64,000 bases of DNA from contig JAAOMT010000597.1 in assembly GCA_016748015.1 (NCBI GenBank), forward strand, positions 138,351 through 202,350, given 5' to 3'. The stretch is from Geosiphon pyriformis. Its lineage: Eukaryota; Glomeromycota; Glomeromycetes; Archaeosporales; Geosiphonaceae. Position numbers and translations under genes: made by a program. Positions 38,440 through 50,247 of this stretch are shown piece by piece (within the stretch, counting starts at the first letter, position 1; the number at the start of each line of letters is the position of its first letter). Below the pieces are notes generated by a model. It had not been told where the DNA came from and searched no databases. It was given only the letters and a program-made list of their open reading frames with translations.

Positions 38440-39165
38440 AATTTACTCTTATTCTGATTGACATTGCCATATTCATAGCAATAACTTAAATTGTACATTG
38501 CAGTAAAACTCCCTGTATCAACTGGTTTTTGATATAATTTGACACCTTCACTTTTGTTTTATTGATGTCTTTGTCATACTTATAGCAATAACCTAACCAA
38601 TTCATTGCACCAGGATTTCCTACATCAATTATGATTTGAAAAAATTTGACCACTTCACTTATGTCCTGATCAATGCATTTGCCATTAAAATAGTAATAAC
38701 CTATCTAATTCATTGCCCCAGAATCTCTTACATCAGCCGCTTTTCGATACAATTTGATAGCTTGATCTGTGTTCTAATTGACGCATTTGCCATTAAAGTA
38801 GCAATGTTCTAATTAAGTCATTGCTTTAGAATTTCCTGTATCACTTGCCTTTTGATACAATTTAACAGCTTGATCTGTGTCTTGATTGACACCTTTACCA
38901 TATTGATAGCAATAATCTAATTGAGTCATTGCTTCAGAATTTCTTGTATTAACAGCTTTTTGATATAATTTGATCTCTTAACTTTTGTTCTAATCAATAC
39001 TTTCATCATGCTGATAGCAATAACCTAAATTGTTCATTGTAGCAGAATTCTCTATATCACTTGTCTTTTAATATAATTTGACAGCTTAACCCATGTCTTA
39101 ATTAACACTTTTGCTATAAAAGTAGCAATTTTCTAATTTATCTATTGCTGCAGAGTTTCCAGCAT
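38440..39165 (-). pseudogene. Decayed Sel1-like repeat (SLR) gene fragment
   Basis: The minus strand shows about six repeats of roughly 36 codons with the Sel1 pattern, best preserved as NSEAMTQLDYCYQYGKGVNQ, DTDQAVKLYQKASDTGN, SKAM.LEHCYFNGKCVN and DPGAMN-type turns (NPGAMNWLGYCYKYDKDINK). Several copies have in-frame stops (for example, where Gln is expected). Sel1 repeats are helical TPR-like scaffolds, very numerous in arbuscular mycorrhizal fungi, often next to kinase domains (recalled knowledge). No kinase part is seen. It lies wholly inside the inverted-repeat unit 37510-39808. Confidence 0.75.
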
Positions 39166-39237
39166 TTAAACAGAATAGATGGTGAAAATCTAATTCAAGA
39201 TTTTTACATTTTTAAAAAATACCTCCAAACAGCCACA

Positions 39238-39581
39238 ACAATTAACATGGCAATAATAATTCAGTTTGCTTACTTCCTAATAGTCTTAACAATTAATATA
39301 ACAATAATAATCAGGTTCACTTATCTTTGGATGGTCTTAGTAATCAATGCAACAATAGTAATTCACTTACTTTTAGACAGCTATAACAATTCACACAAAT
39401 ATATTAATTAAATTTGCTTATCTCTAAATAATTATGGCAATCAATATGACAATAATAATCAGATTCACTTATTTTTGGATAGCATTAACAATCAATGTAA
39501 CAATAATAATTTACTTTATTTACCTTTGGATAGTTATAGCAATTATTACAGCAATGCTAAATAAATTTACTTAGTGGCTTG
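39238..39581. repeat. 51-bp tandem array, about seven units
   Basis: Units start at about 39238, 39289, 39340 (46 bp), 39386, 39437, 39488 and 39539. Each contains a core like CAATCAATATGACAATAATA and CACTTATTTTTGGATAGC. 51 is a multiple of three and the minus strand reads a recurring YPKISEPDYYCYID pattern, so the array may have been coding. Confidence 0.8.
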
Positions 39582-40023
39582 GGCAATTATTCAATATTTG
39601 CCACCAAAACAAAGCAAAGCATGCTATTTTACACCAATTTGCTTGTTGTAACTTTTAAAATTATACCAATAAAATAATAAATTAATGAATAAAACAAACA
39701 ATGATAGATTAATATAAGTCTTATTATTACAATACTTAAATACAAAATAGGATTGACATTTTAAAATAATATTTGGAGCATTTTTTATAATCTGAGGTAC
39801 CTTATATGTCTGATTAAATATGAAATAACATCTAATGTTCATATTTAATATTATATAATTATAGTGTAACTATAAAGAGTGGAATTACTTATATTCTGCT
39901 ATTATATTTGTGGGGATAGAGACTATAAGGAAATATATATAGTAAAAGTGACTATAAGAAGATAATATTATATATAAATGGCTTTGGTTTTTAAAAAAAT
40001 GTGATAATAAAAAGATAATAACT

Positions 40024-40055
40024 ATAACCAGAAGAACTATAGAGAGAGTTCACTG
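40024..40055 (-). repeat. Right terminal inverted repeat of the Tigger-like transposon
   Basis: Inverse copy of the left end, finishing GAGAGTTCACTG and followed by TA, the second copy of the target site. Confidence 0.85.
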
Positions 40056-40057
40056 TA

Positions 40058-41010
40058 GTTCTAAACTTAAATTTATATAATTATATTATTAATACATAAA
40101 TTTTATTAATTTAATACTATTTTTTAATATTTTTAAAAATTAACACTAATTTTTTATATTAAAATTTAAATATTATACTTTTATACAATATAATACAAAT
40201 TATTATTAAATTTATTATTAAACAGATTTTATAAAATTAATAATAATAAAACTTAAATAATAATCAAAAAATTTTAATATACAATACAATCTTAAAACAA
40301 TTTTTTATAAATATTAATATCTTTATTATTATTACTAAGAATTTTTATGGTTTTTCAATACAAAAATTACAAAAATTACTATTAAAATTATGTAAAAAAG
40401 ACTTATATTATTATATTTAATTAACAAAATTAGCTAATAAACAAAAAACAAAAAATTAGTAATTAGTCAATGATAACAAAAAAATATAGCACAATTTAAT
40501 TATTTAACAAAAAATTTTTAACAAACTAAGAAATACTAATAAAAATTATGAATTAATGTATATAATTTAATAATAACAGTTTTTATTATACTTTAAGATT
40601 TTTATATGCCCTTATTTATACAGTCTAATATTCTAAATCTATAATTACTATTCAAAAATAGTTACTAAAAAATACAATTAATTAATTTATATCTGATTGT
40701 ATTAATCTAAAGTTCTAATATTTAGTTTGGTTTAGTTCAAATTCAATTAAATTACCAAACTGAACCAAATTTAAACAAAAGATTTGGCAAAATTTCAAAC
40801 TTGAACTTAAACCAAACTTAAAATTACTAAACTTAAACCAAACCTAAACACATATAACAAGTCTAGTTTAAGCTTGGTTTAAAGTTCATAAACATGTTCA
40901 AATTTAACTATTAAAAATATTATATTATACTATATTATTATTTAATTTTTTTTCAATAATTCCTGCATTTATAATTAAAGATATTGTGCTACTTTTATAA
41001 TTTTAAGTAT
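40058..41010. other. AT-rich DNA with an inverted-repeat cluster
   Basis: 40058-40700 is A/T-dominated without frames. 40721-40743 and 40799-40822 form imperfect inverted arms around AGTTTGGTTTAG / CTTAAACCAAACTT, with further copies near 40835 and 40865. Otherwise nothing recognised before the LTR at 41011. Confidence 0.5.
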
Positions 41011-41864
41011 TGTTACAGGTAATTATTTGGGTGGGTAAAATAAATAACAAATCTGTAATTTGGTGCTTAATTAATATAATAGTGTTAGTATTTAAAGATT
41101 TTCATAATCTGAAGGTTTTGGTTTGAGTTCTTTGTATAATGAACAGTAATTTAAGTATTGTTTTATCTATAGTCTCTTAGAATTGCAATTCCATTAAATT
41201 TTTTTCTTAGCATAATAGCTGGTAATCTTTTTGATAAGCTATCCTCAATTTTATAAATGTTTTATTTTTGTTTCACAGGTCTTTTACTAATTCTTTTGAC
41301 ATCAGTAACTTCATACATTAATCTTTAATTAATTAGTAAAATAATAAACAAAACAAAAAACAGAAAAAAAAATAAAGAGATAAGCCAAGGCAAAAAAAAG
41401 TTAGTATTCTATCAATGGTCATAATCAAGAGCTATTGGTTTAGTGTAGTTAAGTATTAGCAATTATTAACATAAATTATTGATAAAAAAAAAATGGATAG
41501 CACTAATAATAATTATTTTTATTGATATTTGATGTTTTTACTTCAAGTCATAGAATATTATTATATGAAAAAATGAATATAGAATTGAAATTAAAGATTT
41601 TAAAACTAAGAATTCTGTTTTTTTTGTTCCTAATACTCTCATTATATATATATATTTGATGTTCTATGAGATTTCACATATTTTTAAACAATGCTCCATA
41701 ATTTTTCAAGCAATGCTCATATTGCTAAGCAATATCTCATAATTTCTGATAATGTTTTATATTGCTAAGTAATATGTTCATGTGCTAAATACTATTCTTC
41801 TATTGGTCTATTTTTTATCTGTTTTTTTTACTACTTTTCTTGTATCTTTTTTTTATGAGTAATA
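41011..41864 (-). repeat. 3' LTR of element 3 (about 854 bp)
   Basis: On the plus strand it starts TGTTACAGG (complement of the LTR 3' terminus) and ends GAGTAATA at 41864. The R/U5 block is shared with element 2. Two palindromes TTGCTAAGCAA (41722-41732) and TTGCTAAGTAA (41762-41772) keep the 40-bp spacing of the element 2 U3. Beyond 41864 the sequence continues into element 3 internal DNA, matching the region just upstream of the 3' LTR of element 2 (CAGAGCTCAATATTA). Confidence 0.85.
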
Positions 41865-42007
41865 TTATTTTTTTCTTTAATATTGAGCTCTGTTAAAATT
41901 TTTGTTTAAGATTAATTCTATTACTTCTCTTTCTAAAACTGTTTGTTCAACTTTGGTTTTTATGTTTTCTATTTGTAAGTTGTTTATTCTTCTCCATTGG
42001 TTAATAG
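41865..42007 (-). mobile_element. Element 3 internal fragment, 3' side of the element 1 insertion
   Basis: On the minus strand this matches 59776-59919 of element 2 (end of the 3' ORF and polypurine tract), for example TTAACCAATGG and ACAGAGCTCAATATTA. The matching sequence resumes at 61959 on the other side of element 1, which shows the insertion point. Confidence 0.85.
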
Positions 42008-42988
42008 TGTTACCAGTAGAATTTTAGCTATTAATTAGCATGAAATTATCCTCATAATTCCTATTATTAATTAGTATATACTATTATTATTTCGAATATT
42101 ACTATTATTTAAATCAAATTATCAAATATTATTACTCAATCAATAATCTGATTTGTACTATAGAAATTAAGATGATCAAATTACACAATATCCTGAACCA
42201 TTTAATATAGTCAAAATTTGCTAAAATTAATGAAAATTTGCCGAAATAATCAATAGTTCAGTAAAATAACTTGTAGTTTACCAAAATGTATTTTTAGTTT
42301 ACCCAAATTATAGCAAAAAGAAAAGGGCAAGTTCAAAGACTAGTACTACAACAAATTGTATAAAAAAAGAGCTTCTCTCTTCAAGAAAATGTATTTTCTC
42401 ATAGTATTTTTTTATAGTATCTTACCATAGTATCCTACTATAGATATTTTAATTGAAACAAATCACTTTTTACACATTCAAATAAAAATTAAATATTTAA
42501 AAACCAAATCCTTAAATTATTACACTTGAAATTCCCTCAACACAACTGATGTTTTGAAATTGATTAACTACCAATTTCAATAAACTGTTAGTAACTTCAG
42601 ACCTGGATAGAAAACGTTTCTCTTGTTAGAATTCTATTTCTTTTATATTTCTTTTATTTTCTTTTTTTTTGTATCATAATTATTAGAGTAGTCTACAGAC
42701 AAGATTCCTGTAAAAGAATTGACTTTTACAGCAAAGTAACTACACATTTTAGTAAGCTTCCAGACAAGCAATTCTTGGAAAAAAGTTGATGTTTATTACA
42801 ATGTAATTACACAAAGTAACTGGCATGGAATTGGCCATTCTATTTATAAGTCCAGCAGCTCAAATTATAGGAAATAATTTGAAGATAAATTCAGTTACTG
42901 GAGGTCCAACTACTTCCTGAAAACATAAATTCACAGCAAATTAACATTAACAACATTCAAGAAAAAAGACCAAAAACTTCTGGTAACA
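42008..42988 (+). repeat. 5' LTR of element 1 (981 bp)
   Basis: Begins TGTTACCAGTAG and ends CTGGTAACA; nearly colinear with 60976-61958. A primer-binding-like TGGTGCTCTCTC follows three bases after the end. The sequence is unrelated to the LTRs of elements 2 to 5 apart from the termini. Confidence 0.9.
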
Positions 42989-43099
42989 TTTGGTGCTCTC
43001 TCATGAAAATAACACAGCAACAACAAATTCAAAGTGGCAATCATACCAAATACAACAACTTTAGAGTATTACTAGTCAATTTACATCCACTGCAAGCAA

Positions 43100-44520
43100 A
43101 GATTCAACATTCCAAACAGAATTGAAGTTGTCAAGAAATCAGTATACCAATACATTGAAAACTGTATCAACAATTATTTTTTTGGAAATTATAACATTTC
43201 AGAAGTTAGAAGCAATCTTTACAATAATTTAGTGCACTATTTACAATTAAAAACAGAAGACCTGAACAGTAAAATTTTTGCCATCTACTTCCAAAAACTT
43301 AACTTTAGCATTATTCAGTATTGTGAAGAAAAATACCCAATACAATCTAGATATTCTATTGACTTTGAATCAAAAACAGAAACAAGCAACAGAGGCAAAC
43401 AAAAACTAAAGCAACATTCAAGCATCACCCTAATCACCCCAAAGACACCAAAAATAACTGCCAAACACTTGCAAACTCCAAAACAAAGAACCAGCACCAG
43501 ACTTTCACTCTTAGTCACACCCTTTTCAATTTTACTTGTTCAACCACAAACACCAAATTCATCACTTATTTGTTTCTTAAGACCAGAAGATTTTCAGCCA
43601 CCCAAAAGTCCTACTCAACAGCAGGAATCTATATTAACCAGCACCAATATTATTGATTATCTACAAAAAACGAAAGTAATCATTCAGGAAACTTGGAAAG
43701 TGAGAAAACTGAATCAAAACAAGAAGAAACTACAGAAAACAAAAAAAAAATGGCAACTGCTTATATTGCAAAAATTCCAGAATTTACTGGTAAAGATAAT
43801 AATACCAGTCCTCAAGAATGGCTTGACAAAGTACAGAAAGCAGGAAATGCAAATGGTTAGAATACAGTAAGAATGCTTAAAGCAATTCCATACTTTTTCC
43901 AAGGAACTACAAGAGAATGATTTGAAAACTTAGAAAAATTATTTGGAAACTGGCAAGCATTCAAAGATGCTTTCTTATAACAATTCATTGACAACAACAC
44001 TTATATCACTTTCTGTAATCACTTTCACAATATCAAACAAAAAACATCTGAAACTATTATGATCTATCTTGGAAGATTCAACAAACTTCTTTAATGAATT
44101 CGACAATTGGAAACCAATGAATACTATTCCAATACCCAGATTTTGGATCAGTTTACAACAGGATTAAAGAACAAATTAATCAAAAAAGTTTGCTCACATG
44201 CCTCAAAAGACTTAACAACAGCTATTAGACATACAAAAAACTATGAAATGGCAATAGAAGAAGCAAACCATACCAAACTTGTGAATCTTGCTATTGAAAA
44301 AACCAGCTAAGCAGCTGAAAAAAAAATTGACCAACTTATAAAGAAGGTTGAAAACTATTTTACCAACCAACAACAACAGCAAAAACTACAAAAATATTAG
44401 CCACCACAATAATAAAACCAAAACAACTACTTATTATTATCAAACAGCCAAAACCAAAGTTGTTACTATTGTGAGATTTTAGGACATTGGAAACAAAATT
44501 GCAGAAAGCTATAAAGAGAC
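43100..44520 (+). pseudogene. gag of element 1, decayed
   Basis: The first part (to 43870) holds a Pro/Thr/Gln-rich region. A frame shift near 43750 leads to the capsid-like part: AKIPEFTGKDNNTSPQEWLD, IPYFFQGTTRE, then a stop where Trp is expected (43918-43920), and FNNLL-like helices. A frame at 44107-44310 carries LDQFTTGLKNKLIKKV. A CCHC zinc knuckle (CYYCEILGHWKQNC) lies at about 44460-44506. The order matches Retrotrans_gag plus knuckle of Ty3/gypsy elements. Confidence 0.75.
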
Positions 44521-45027
44521 CAATAAAACAGAAGTAATTAATGTTATGCTTTAACACAGCAATCTAATTACCAGCCACTATCACCAGTCTGCTATTCCTC
44601 AAGACCCCAACAGCAGAACAACTACTATTAGTCTGTTTCATAGCAGCAATATCAACAACCACTACCAATCCAACAGTATCAACAGCCACCTACACAACAA
44701 TACCAAATATCTGTTTGAAGATTGGTTCAACATAATCAATTCACATCTCAAAATCAATTTCAGAATAACAACAACAAAATCAATCCAAATAACCAGTTGG
44801 TTCTCTGAAATTCTGGTCAGCAAAGACCCAATTACTCCCACACTCAACTCAGTTATCTTACAATGCCTGAAGAATTGGATTTTCAACAAACTGCACTTTT
44901 TGAAGATAAAGTTGCAGCACCAAGATCAAACTCTTCCAACAATACTATTCCACCAGCTTAAATTGCCCAAAATGCCAATCTCTTAAATATATTTTTATTT
45001 GAATTTGAAGCCAATAAATCATCATTT

Positions 45028-45324
45028 TTGCTTAGCAATGCAGCAGTCAATAAACAAAAAGCAATTACAGCAATATATACTGAAGCTGAAGTTGAAGAAA
45101 AACCAATTTGGTTAATCTTAGACAGTAGATTAGCTGGAAGTATTATCACCTACCAATTAATACAACAGCTTCAAAGAACTGTTAACAGACCAGCCCAAAC
45201 TGTCATTGTTACAGCAGATGAAATGAAAAAGACATCAGTAGAAGAAATTAACAATTTCCCATTCATTATTAATGGAATTACTATTCCAGTTAAAGTTCTA
45301 GTTATGGATGCACTCCAATACTAA
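45028..45324 (+). pseudogene. Aspartic protease domain of element 1, decayed
   Basis: The frame reads PIWLILDSRLAGSIITYQLI, followed by INNFPFIINGITIPVKVLVM. This is the pepsin-like retroelement protease with the active-site box DSGSAG expected; the Gly is Arg here. A stop at 45322-45324 interrupts the run-on to the sequence corresponding to GNNWL. Confidence 0.75.
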
Positions 45325-45387
45325 GCTCTCATTAGAAATAATTGGCTTCTCAAGGCCAATGTAAATTTAGATTGGGAAACCCAGGAA

Positions 45388-46194
45388 TTGAAAATTTCAT
45401 ACCAAGGACAATACACCAGAGTATTTGTCACTTGTAGTACTTTTAATAAAAAATCTGAAAAAGCCTCAGTATTCGAATTTAAAGAAGAGAAAGAACTACC
45501 AGTTACTGAAACTTTTATGGCTCTTGGATCAACATCCAATTGGGCTGAGAAAACAGAACAAAAAATCTTTGAAAAGACCAGAAGATGGAATGTTGTTCAA
45601 TACTCTACACCAGAACCAAAGAAACAACCACCCTATATTCCACTCAAATGCAGAGATTGTAAGAAGAAACTTTTATTAATAGAAGCATATATTTTTTCAA
45701 AAGAGAAATATGAAACTTGCATCTGCTACTTTTGCAAAGCATGCTATAGAAAACGATTTGGATATTCCAAAAAAAGTGAAAAATGGAACAACACTCTTTG
45801 TCTTACATGTGGAGATACATTACCAGAAGAATGCAACTGGATTGATGTTGCAATAAGAGGAAGAGTATGTGACCAAACCTGCCAATATGCCTTATCAATT
45901 TCGGAAAAAGTTAAAAGAGGAACACCTTTTGATGCAGCATACAACAGTGCTTTTAACAAACTTTATTACTATCTGCATAATGCTGAAATAATCTTTGATT
46001 TAGCAATGGCTTTAATTAATGGAGCCACAAAAGAAAATGTCTGCCAAATAAAAAAAGCTGAATACATTGAGTACACTATGGAATTAGTTGAATTCAACTA
46101 TAAAAATGAAGTAGAGACATACCACCAAATTGCAAGCCACACATACTCAATCCAAGAAGCTCAAATTCAACAATTAAAGCAAATAAACATTTAA
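45388..46194 (+). pseudogene. Cys-rich zinc-finger-like domain of the element 1 polyprotein
   Basis: A 268-codon open frame lies between protease and dUTPase. It has four Cys pairs: CRDC, then CICYFCKAC (the CKAC region), CLTC and CDQTC, with basic and aromatic residues between (RKRFGYSKKSEKW). Element 2 keeps the same order (CINC, CRAC, CLAC, CNKSC) although much of the rest has diverged, so the spacing is under constraint. The pattern suggests two bound zinc ions. I know no retroelement domain with this layout by name. The downstream part (ALINGATKENVCQIKKAEY) is helical. Confidence 0.65.
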
Positions 46195-46254
46195 TTGTGT
46201 GAAGAATATATTATGCCTTGTGATAACAAATAGTGTCTAAAATACTATGCTCTT

Positions 46255-46800
46255 AGCATTTCCTTGCCCAGTGAAAATAATCAAGAAGAAATCGAATTTG
46301 GGAAACTGAAAACAAAAAAAGAAATTGCAACAACACCAATCTATCTTATTGAAAACCAGTTTGCTATACAACTCAAATACTTTGACAACAATGAACAAGG
46401 AATAAAACCAGAAAAAGCCCATAAAATTGATACAGGATATGATCTTAGATATTCTGGCAAAAACATTTTGGTTCTTCAACCAAAATTCTTAACCAAAATC
46501 AATCTCAAAATTGCTCTTGAAATACTACCAGGAGCAATAGTGCAAATTGCTTTCTGATTATTATTGGCAAACAAAAAAATCAATGTTAGAAGAGAAGTCA
46601 TAGATGCAGGATATACTGAAGACATTACCATTATGTTACAGAATGAAACAGACAAACCATTCAGAATTGAACATACTAAAAAAATTGCCCAAGCAATTTA
46701 CCTACTCTTAATTAACATTTCGGGTTTACAATTAGTTAACAACAGAAAACAATTGGGAAAAAGTAAAAAAAAAAATCAAAGTTTTGGTTTAACTGAATAA
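46255..46800 (+). pseudogene. dUTPase-like domain of element 1, decayed
   Basis: Motif 1 appears as HKIDTGYDLRYSG, motif 3 as REVIDAGYTEDI with the conserved Tyr, and motif 4 as KKIAQAIYLL. Motif 2 is damaged by stops near 46556. The Gly-rich C-terminal motif 5 is reduced to NQSFGLTE. These are the trimeric dUTPase motifs; such enzymes hydrolyse dUTP and keep uracil out of DNA (family knowledge). Confidence 0.7.
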
Positions 46801-47179
46801 TTTACAGTTTCAGTAAATATAGCTTTCAATACACAAAATAAATCTCACCAGATTCTTCAACTTTTCCAACCAATTACCATTTTACTTTTTGGAGAACATT
46901 ATGAAATTTACACTTGCTCAAAACCCACCACTACCCAACAAATCTTTGAATTCAATAAACAAATCTGTTTAAAGCATGAAATCTTAATTCCAAAAGTTTA
47001 TATTCCCAAAGGAATGAAAAAATTTCAAGTTATATTCTACAATCTTAATAATTATTCTATTGTTTTATTGAATAAATTAGAAATTGGAATTATACACAGC
47101 AATATTTTTCAAGATGAAAACTCTTAAATTGTCTCTAATTTTATCAAAATTATAAGACATATATTACTTCCAAATTCAA

Positions 47180-48660
47180 ACATCATTCTTACTACTAAAA
47201 ACTACCACCTTTTAGAAGAAAAACTTTTTCAAATCAACATAGGTCTCTTAAAACCTCAACAACAAAAACAATTGAAACAGCTAATAGCTGAATTTGCTGA
47301 CATATTTGCAAAAGACAACAATGATCTTGGAAAAACTAATATTGTTCAACATCAGATCCACACAGGAGATGCTTTACCAAAACATCAACAAACTTATTGA
47401 GTGCCATCTGCCAGCCACCAATTTATCAGAGAAGAAGTTCAGAGAATGCTCAATAATGGATTGATTCAACTATCAAAAAGTCTTTGGGTTTTACCAATAG
47501 TTCTGGTTAAAAAAAAAATAGAAAAATCAGATTTTGTGTTGACTACCACCAATTGAACAGTGTAACAATTGGAGATGTCTACTTTCTTCTAAGAATTGAA
47601 AACATGCTGGATGCTCTAGAAAAAGCCAAGTTCTTCTCAACTTTAGACTTGAAAAGTGGATACTGACAAGTCGAAATGAACTCAAAAAATCGACCCAAAA
47701 CAGCATTTACCACCCAAGAAAGAAACTATGAGTTCAATGTTATGTCTTTTAGACTCTGCAATATACCAGCAATATTTCAGCAATTCATGGATGTTGTATA
47801 TAAAGAACTCTTATGGCAATCAATAGTTGTCTATTTTGATAACACTAATGTGTACTCATCAAGCTTTGAAGCTCATCTTATTTATCTGTGAGAAGTTTTT
47901 CAATGATTACAGAAAGCAAGATTAAAGTTGAACATTGAGAAATGTTACTTTGGAAAAACAAGTTTAATCTTTCTTGGACATATTGTTAGCAAAGATAGAG
48001 TCCAACCAAATTCTGGAACAATTAATGCTGTTAAAAACTTTCAAACATCCAGAAATACTACAAAATTACAAGGATTTGTAGAATTAGCCTTCTACTATCA
48101 AAAATTTATAAAAGGATTCTCAGAAATTACCAAACCACTTAACTATCTTATTAACAAAAATGTGCTATATCAATGGACTGAAGAACAACAAAAAGCTTTT
48201 GAAATTCTCAAAACAAAATTAACAACAGCCCCAGTTTTTGCTTATCCAGACTTCAACAAACGGTTCTAATTAGCTACTGATGCCTTATATATAGCTTTTG
48301 GTGCCATTTTATCACAATTAAATGAAAATAGCCAAGAACAAGTCATTGCTTATGCTAGTAGAACACTCAAACCAACAGAATTCAAATATGGCTCAACTGA
48401 ATTAGAAGCTGCTGCAGTTATTTGGGCTATTAAACATTTTCAACAATACCTGAAGAATAGAAAAGAATTTGACATTATAACTGACAATATTGGTCTTATA
48501 TAGTTCAATAAAAAAAAAACTGAACAAAATGCCAAACAGTTTTAATAGAATGACTTCCTAACAGACTACAAATATATTGTACACCACAAACCAGAAAAAC
48601 TACACACCAATGTTAATAGTTTCTTAAGAATAAGACAAGATTAACACCACCAACAAATCC
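47180..48660 (+). pseudogene. Reverse transcriptase and RNase H of element 1, decayed
   Basis: Motifs in order: NIVQHQIHTGDA, REEVQRMLNNGLIQ, RFCVDYHQLNSV (after a frameshift in an A run at about 47515), FSTLDLKSGYWQVEM (with a TGA in place of Trp-Gln context at 47665), FRLCNIPAIFQQFMD and VVYFDNTNVYS, where YLDD is expected. The connection is LGHIVSKDRVQPN; the RNase H part shows LATDALYIAFGAILSQ and ITDNIGL. At least six stops or shifts break it. Confidence 0.8.
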
Positions 48661-48879
48661 ACTACAACTTATTACTACCAACAAAACAACAAAACAACAA
48701 TAGATTCCAGAAATTACAACAACTTTAAAAATTATTTGGAGACTCTTATCATGCCAAAAAATTGGTCTCCAAGTGAAAAACATTAATTACAACACCAATC
48801 TAAACAATATTTCATATATCATAACAAAATTTATTATAAAAATTGCAGAAACTCAAACCAACTATTCAGATTAGTACAA

Positions 48880-50067
48880 GAGAATGAAAAAGAAACAATC
48901 CTATACAACATGTATACAAATCCTTTGTCAGCATACTTGGGAAGAGATGGAACAATTCAAAAAACTCTTAAACATTACTTTTGGTCTCACATGCAAAAAA
49001 ACATTTGACAATATATAGAATTTTGTAATAGTTGTCAAAAAAAAAGAGAAACTCACCCCATAGAACCTATAAATCCAATCAAAGTTGGACAATTTTTTGA
49101 CAGAGTTGGAATTGATTTAGTCAGACCATTATCTATTACAATCCAAGGAAATTTTTATATTGCAGTTGCAGTAGATTATCTTACCAAATGGTCTGAAGCT
49201 AGAGTCATCTAAAGAACAGATGCAAAATCAGTAGCAAATTTTATCTATAAAGACATTATTTGTAGACATGGATGCCCAATTAAACTTTTATCTAATCAAA
49301 GAACACATTTTGTAAACAACTTAATACAAAAAATTTGTGAACAATTCAATGTCAAAAAACTTTTATTATCACCTTATTACCCCTAAACAAATGGACTTGT
49401 AGAATAGTTCAACAGAATATTGTATGAATCTTTAGCCAAAGTCTTAACAGATTTTGAGCAGGAATGGAATATCTTTATTCCATCAGTATTACTAGCATAC
49501 AGAATACTAAAACAAGATACTATGAAACACACACCATTTGATCTTACTTATGGAAAGACAGCAATATTACCAATTAATTTCACAGTAGAAACATACTCAA
49601 TGCAATCAATCAATGAAGAAAACTTTCAAGAAACCCTCCAAAGAAGAGCTTATACTTTTTTTAGTACATTGAAAAGAAAGAAACACATAGCAGCCACTCA
49701 TATTGAACACTCCCAAGCCCTACAAAAAGAAAAACATGACAACAAACTACCATCAGTTACCAATGAATTTAAAGTTAGAAATAAAGTTTTCTTACACAGA
49801 ACTAAGGCTAAAAAACAATGAAATAGAAAATTTGAACATAAATAGGATGGACCATTTTATATTCATGAAATTCTAGGCAATAGATCATATAAGTTAAGAC
49901 TTGATGACAAAGTACTGGCAAAAGTTGCACATAGAAATAGATTAAAACATTATTATTCCAGAAACAATTCTGAACCATTAATTCCACAAATTGGTACACA
50001 TTCCTCTTTAATTAATCCTGAAGATATTCTCCAAAATTTAGAACCAATAGTTATAATAAAACAATAA
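48880..50067 (+). pseudogene. Integrase of element 1, decayed
   Basis: The zinc-binding end (CNSCQKKRE) is followed by the core: DRVGIDLVRPL, AVAVDYLTKWSEA, LLSNQRTHFVNN and a YYP.TNGLVE.FN block with TAA at 49384-49386 and TAG at 49405-49407. The open frame 49420-49821 covers the rest of the core (VLLAYRILKQDTMKHTPFDL). The GPF/Y module (GPFYIHEILGNRSYKLRL) ends near 49950. The polyprotein ends at 50067. Confidence 0.8.
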
Positions 50068-50247
50068 CCAAACTTGAACAATTAATTTAACATTTTTACA
50101 AAAACTTTTTTAAATACACAAAACATAAAACAAAAATAGTAAATAATTACAAAAAACATTTAAAACCAAAAACAAATAAAAACCCAATACTCAAAGATAA
50201 TTTTCTTTATTTTTTTTTAAAATTACTTATTAATTAGTTATTTTATC

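Larger units (their letters stand above)
37510..39808. mobile_element. Nested inverted-repeat unit inside the Tigger-like transposon
   Basis: A left arm at 37510-37546 (CATATGAGGGGCCTCAGATT and on to CCAAAT) has an inverted counterpart at 39771-39808 (reads CATATAAGGTACCTCAGATT on the minus strand and on to CCAAAT). About 30 of 38 bases pair. The unit lies outside the transposase remnant and encloses the Sel1 fragment and the 51-bp array. This fits a separate non-autonomous DNA transposon inserted in the larger one. I could not define a target duplication. Confidence 0.55.
35694..40055. mobile_element. Tigger/pogo-like DNA transposon with TIRs, carrying a nested unit
   Basis: The left end starts CAGTGAACTCTCTTTATAAT and the right end is its inverted copy (ending GAGAGAGTTCACTG). 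Both are flanked by TA (35692-35693 and 40056-40057), the target duplication expected of pogo/Tigger elements. Subterminal GACTATAAAAA-like blocks recur near both ends. A broken transposase lies at 35877-37370 on the minus strand. The 2.3-kb unit at 37510-39808 sits inside. The element is inactive. Confidence 0.85.

Noticed and set aside
43232-43870. A 212-codon frame as an independent host gene
   Set aside because: It sits between the 5' LTR and capsid region of element 1 and continues, after a shift, into the gag pattern; it is the N-terminal part of gag.
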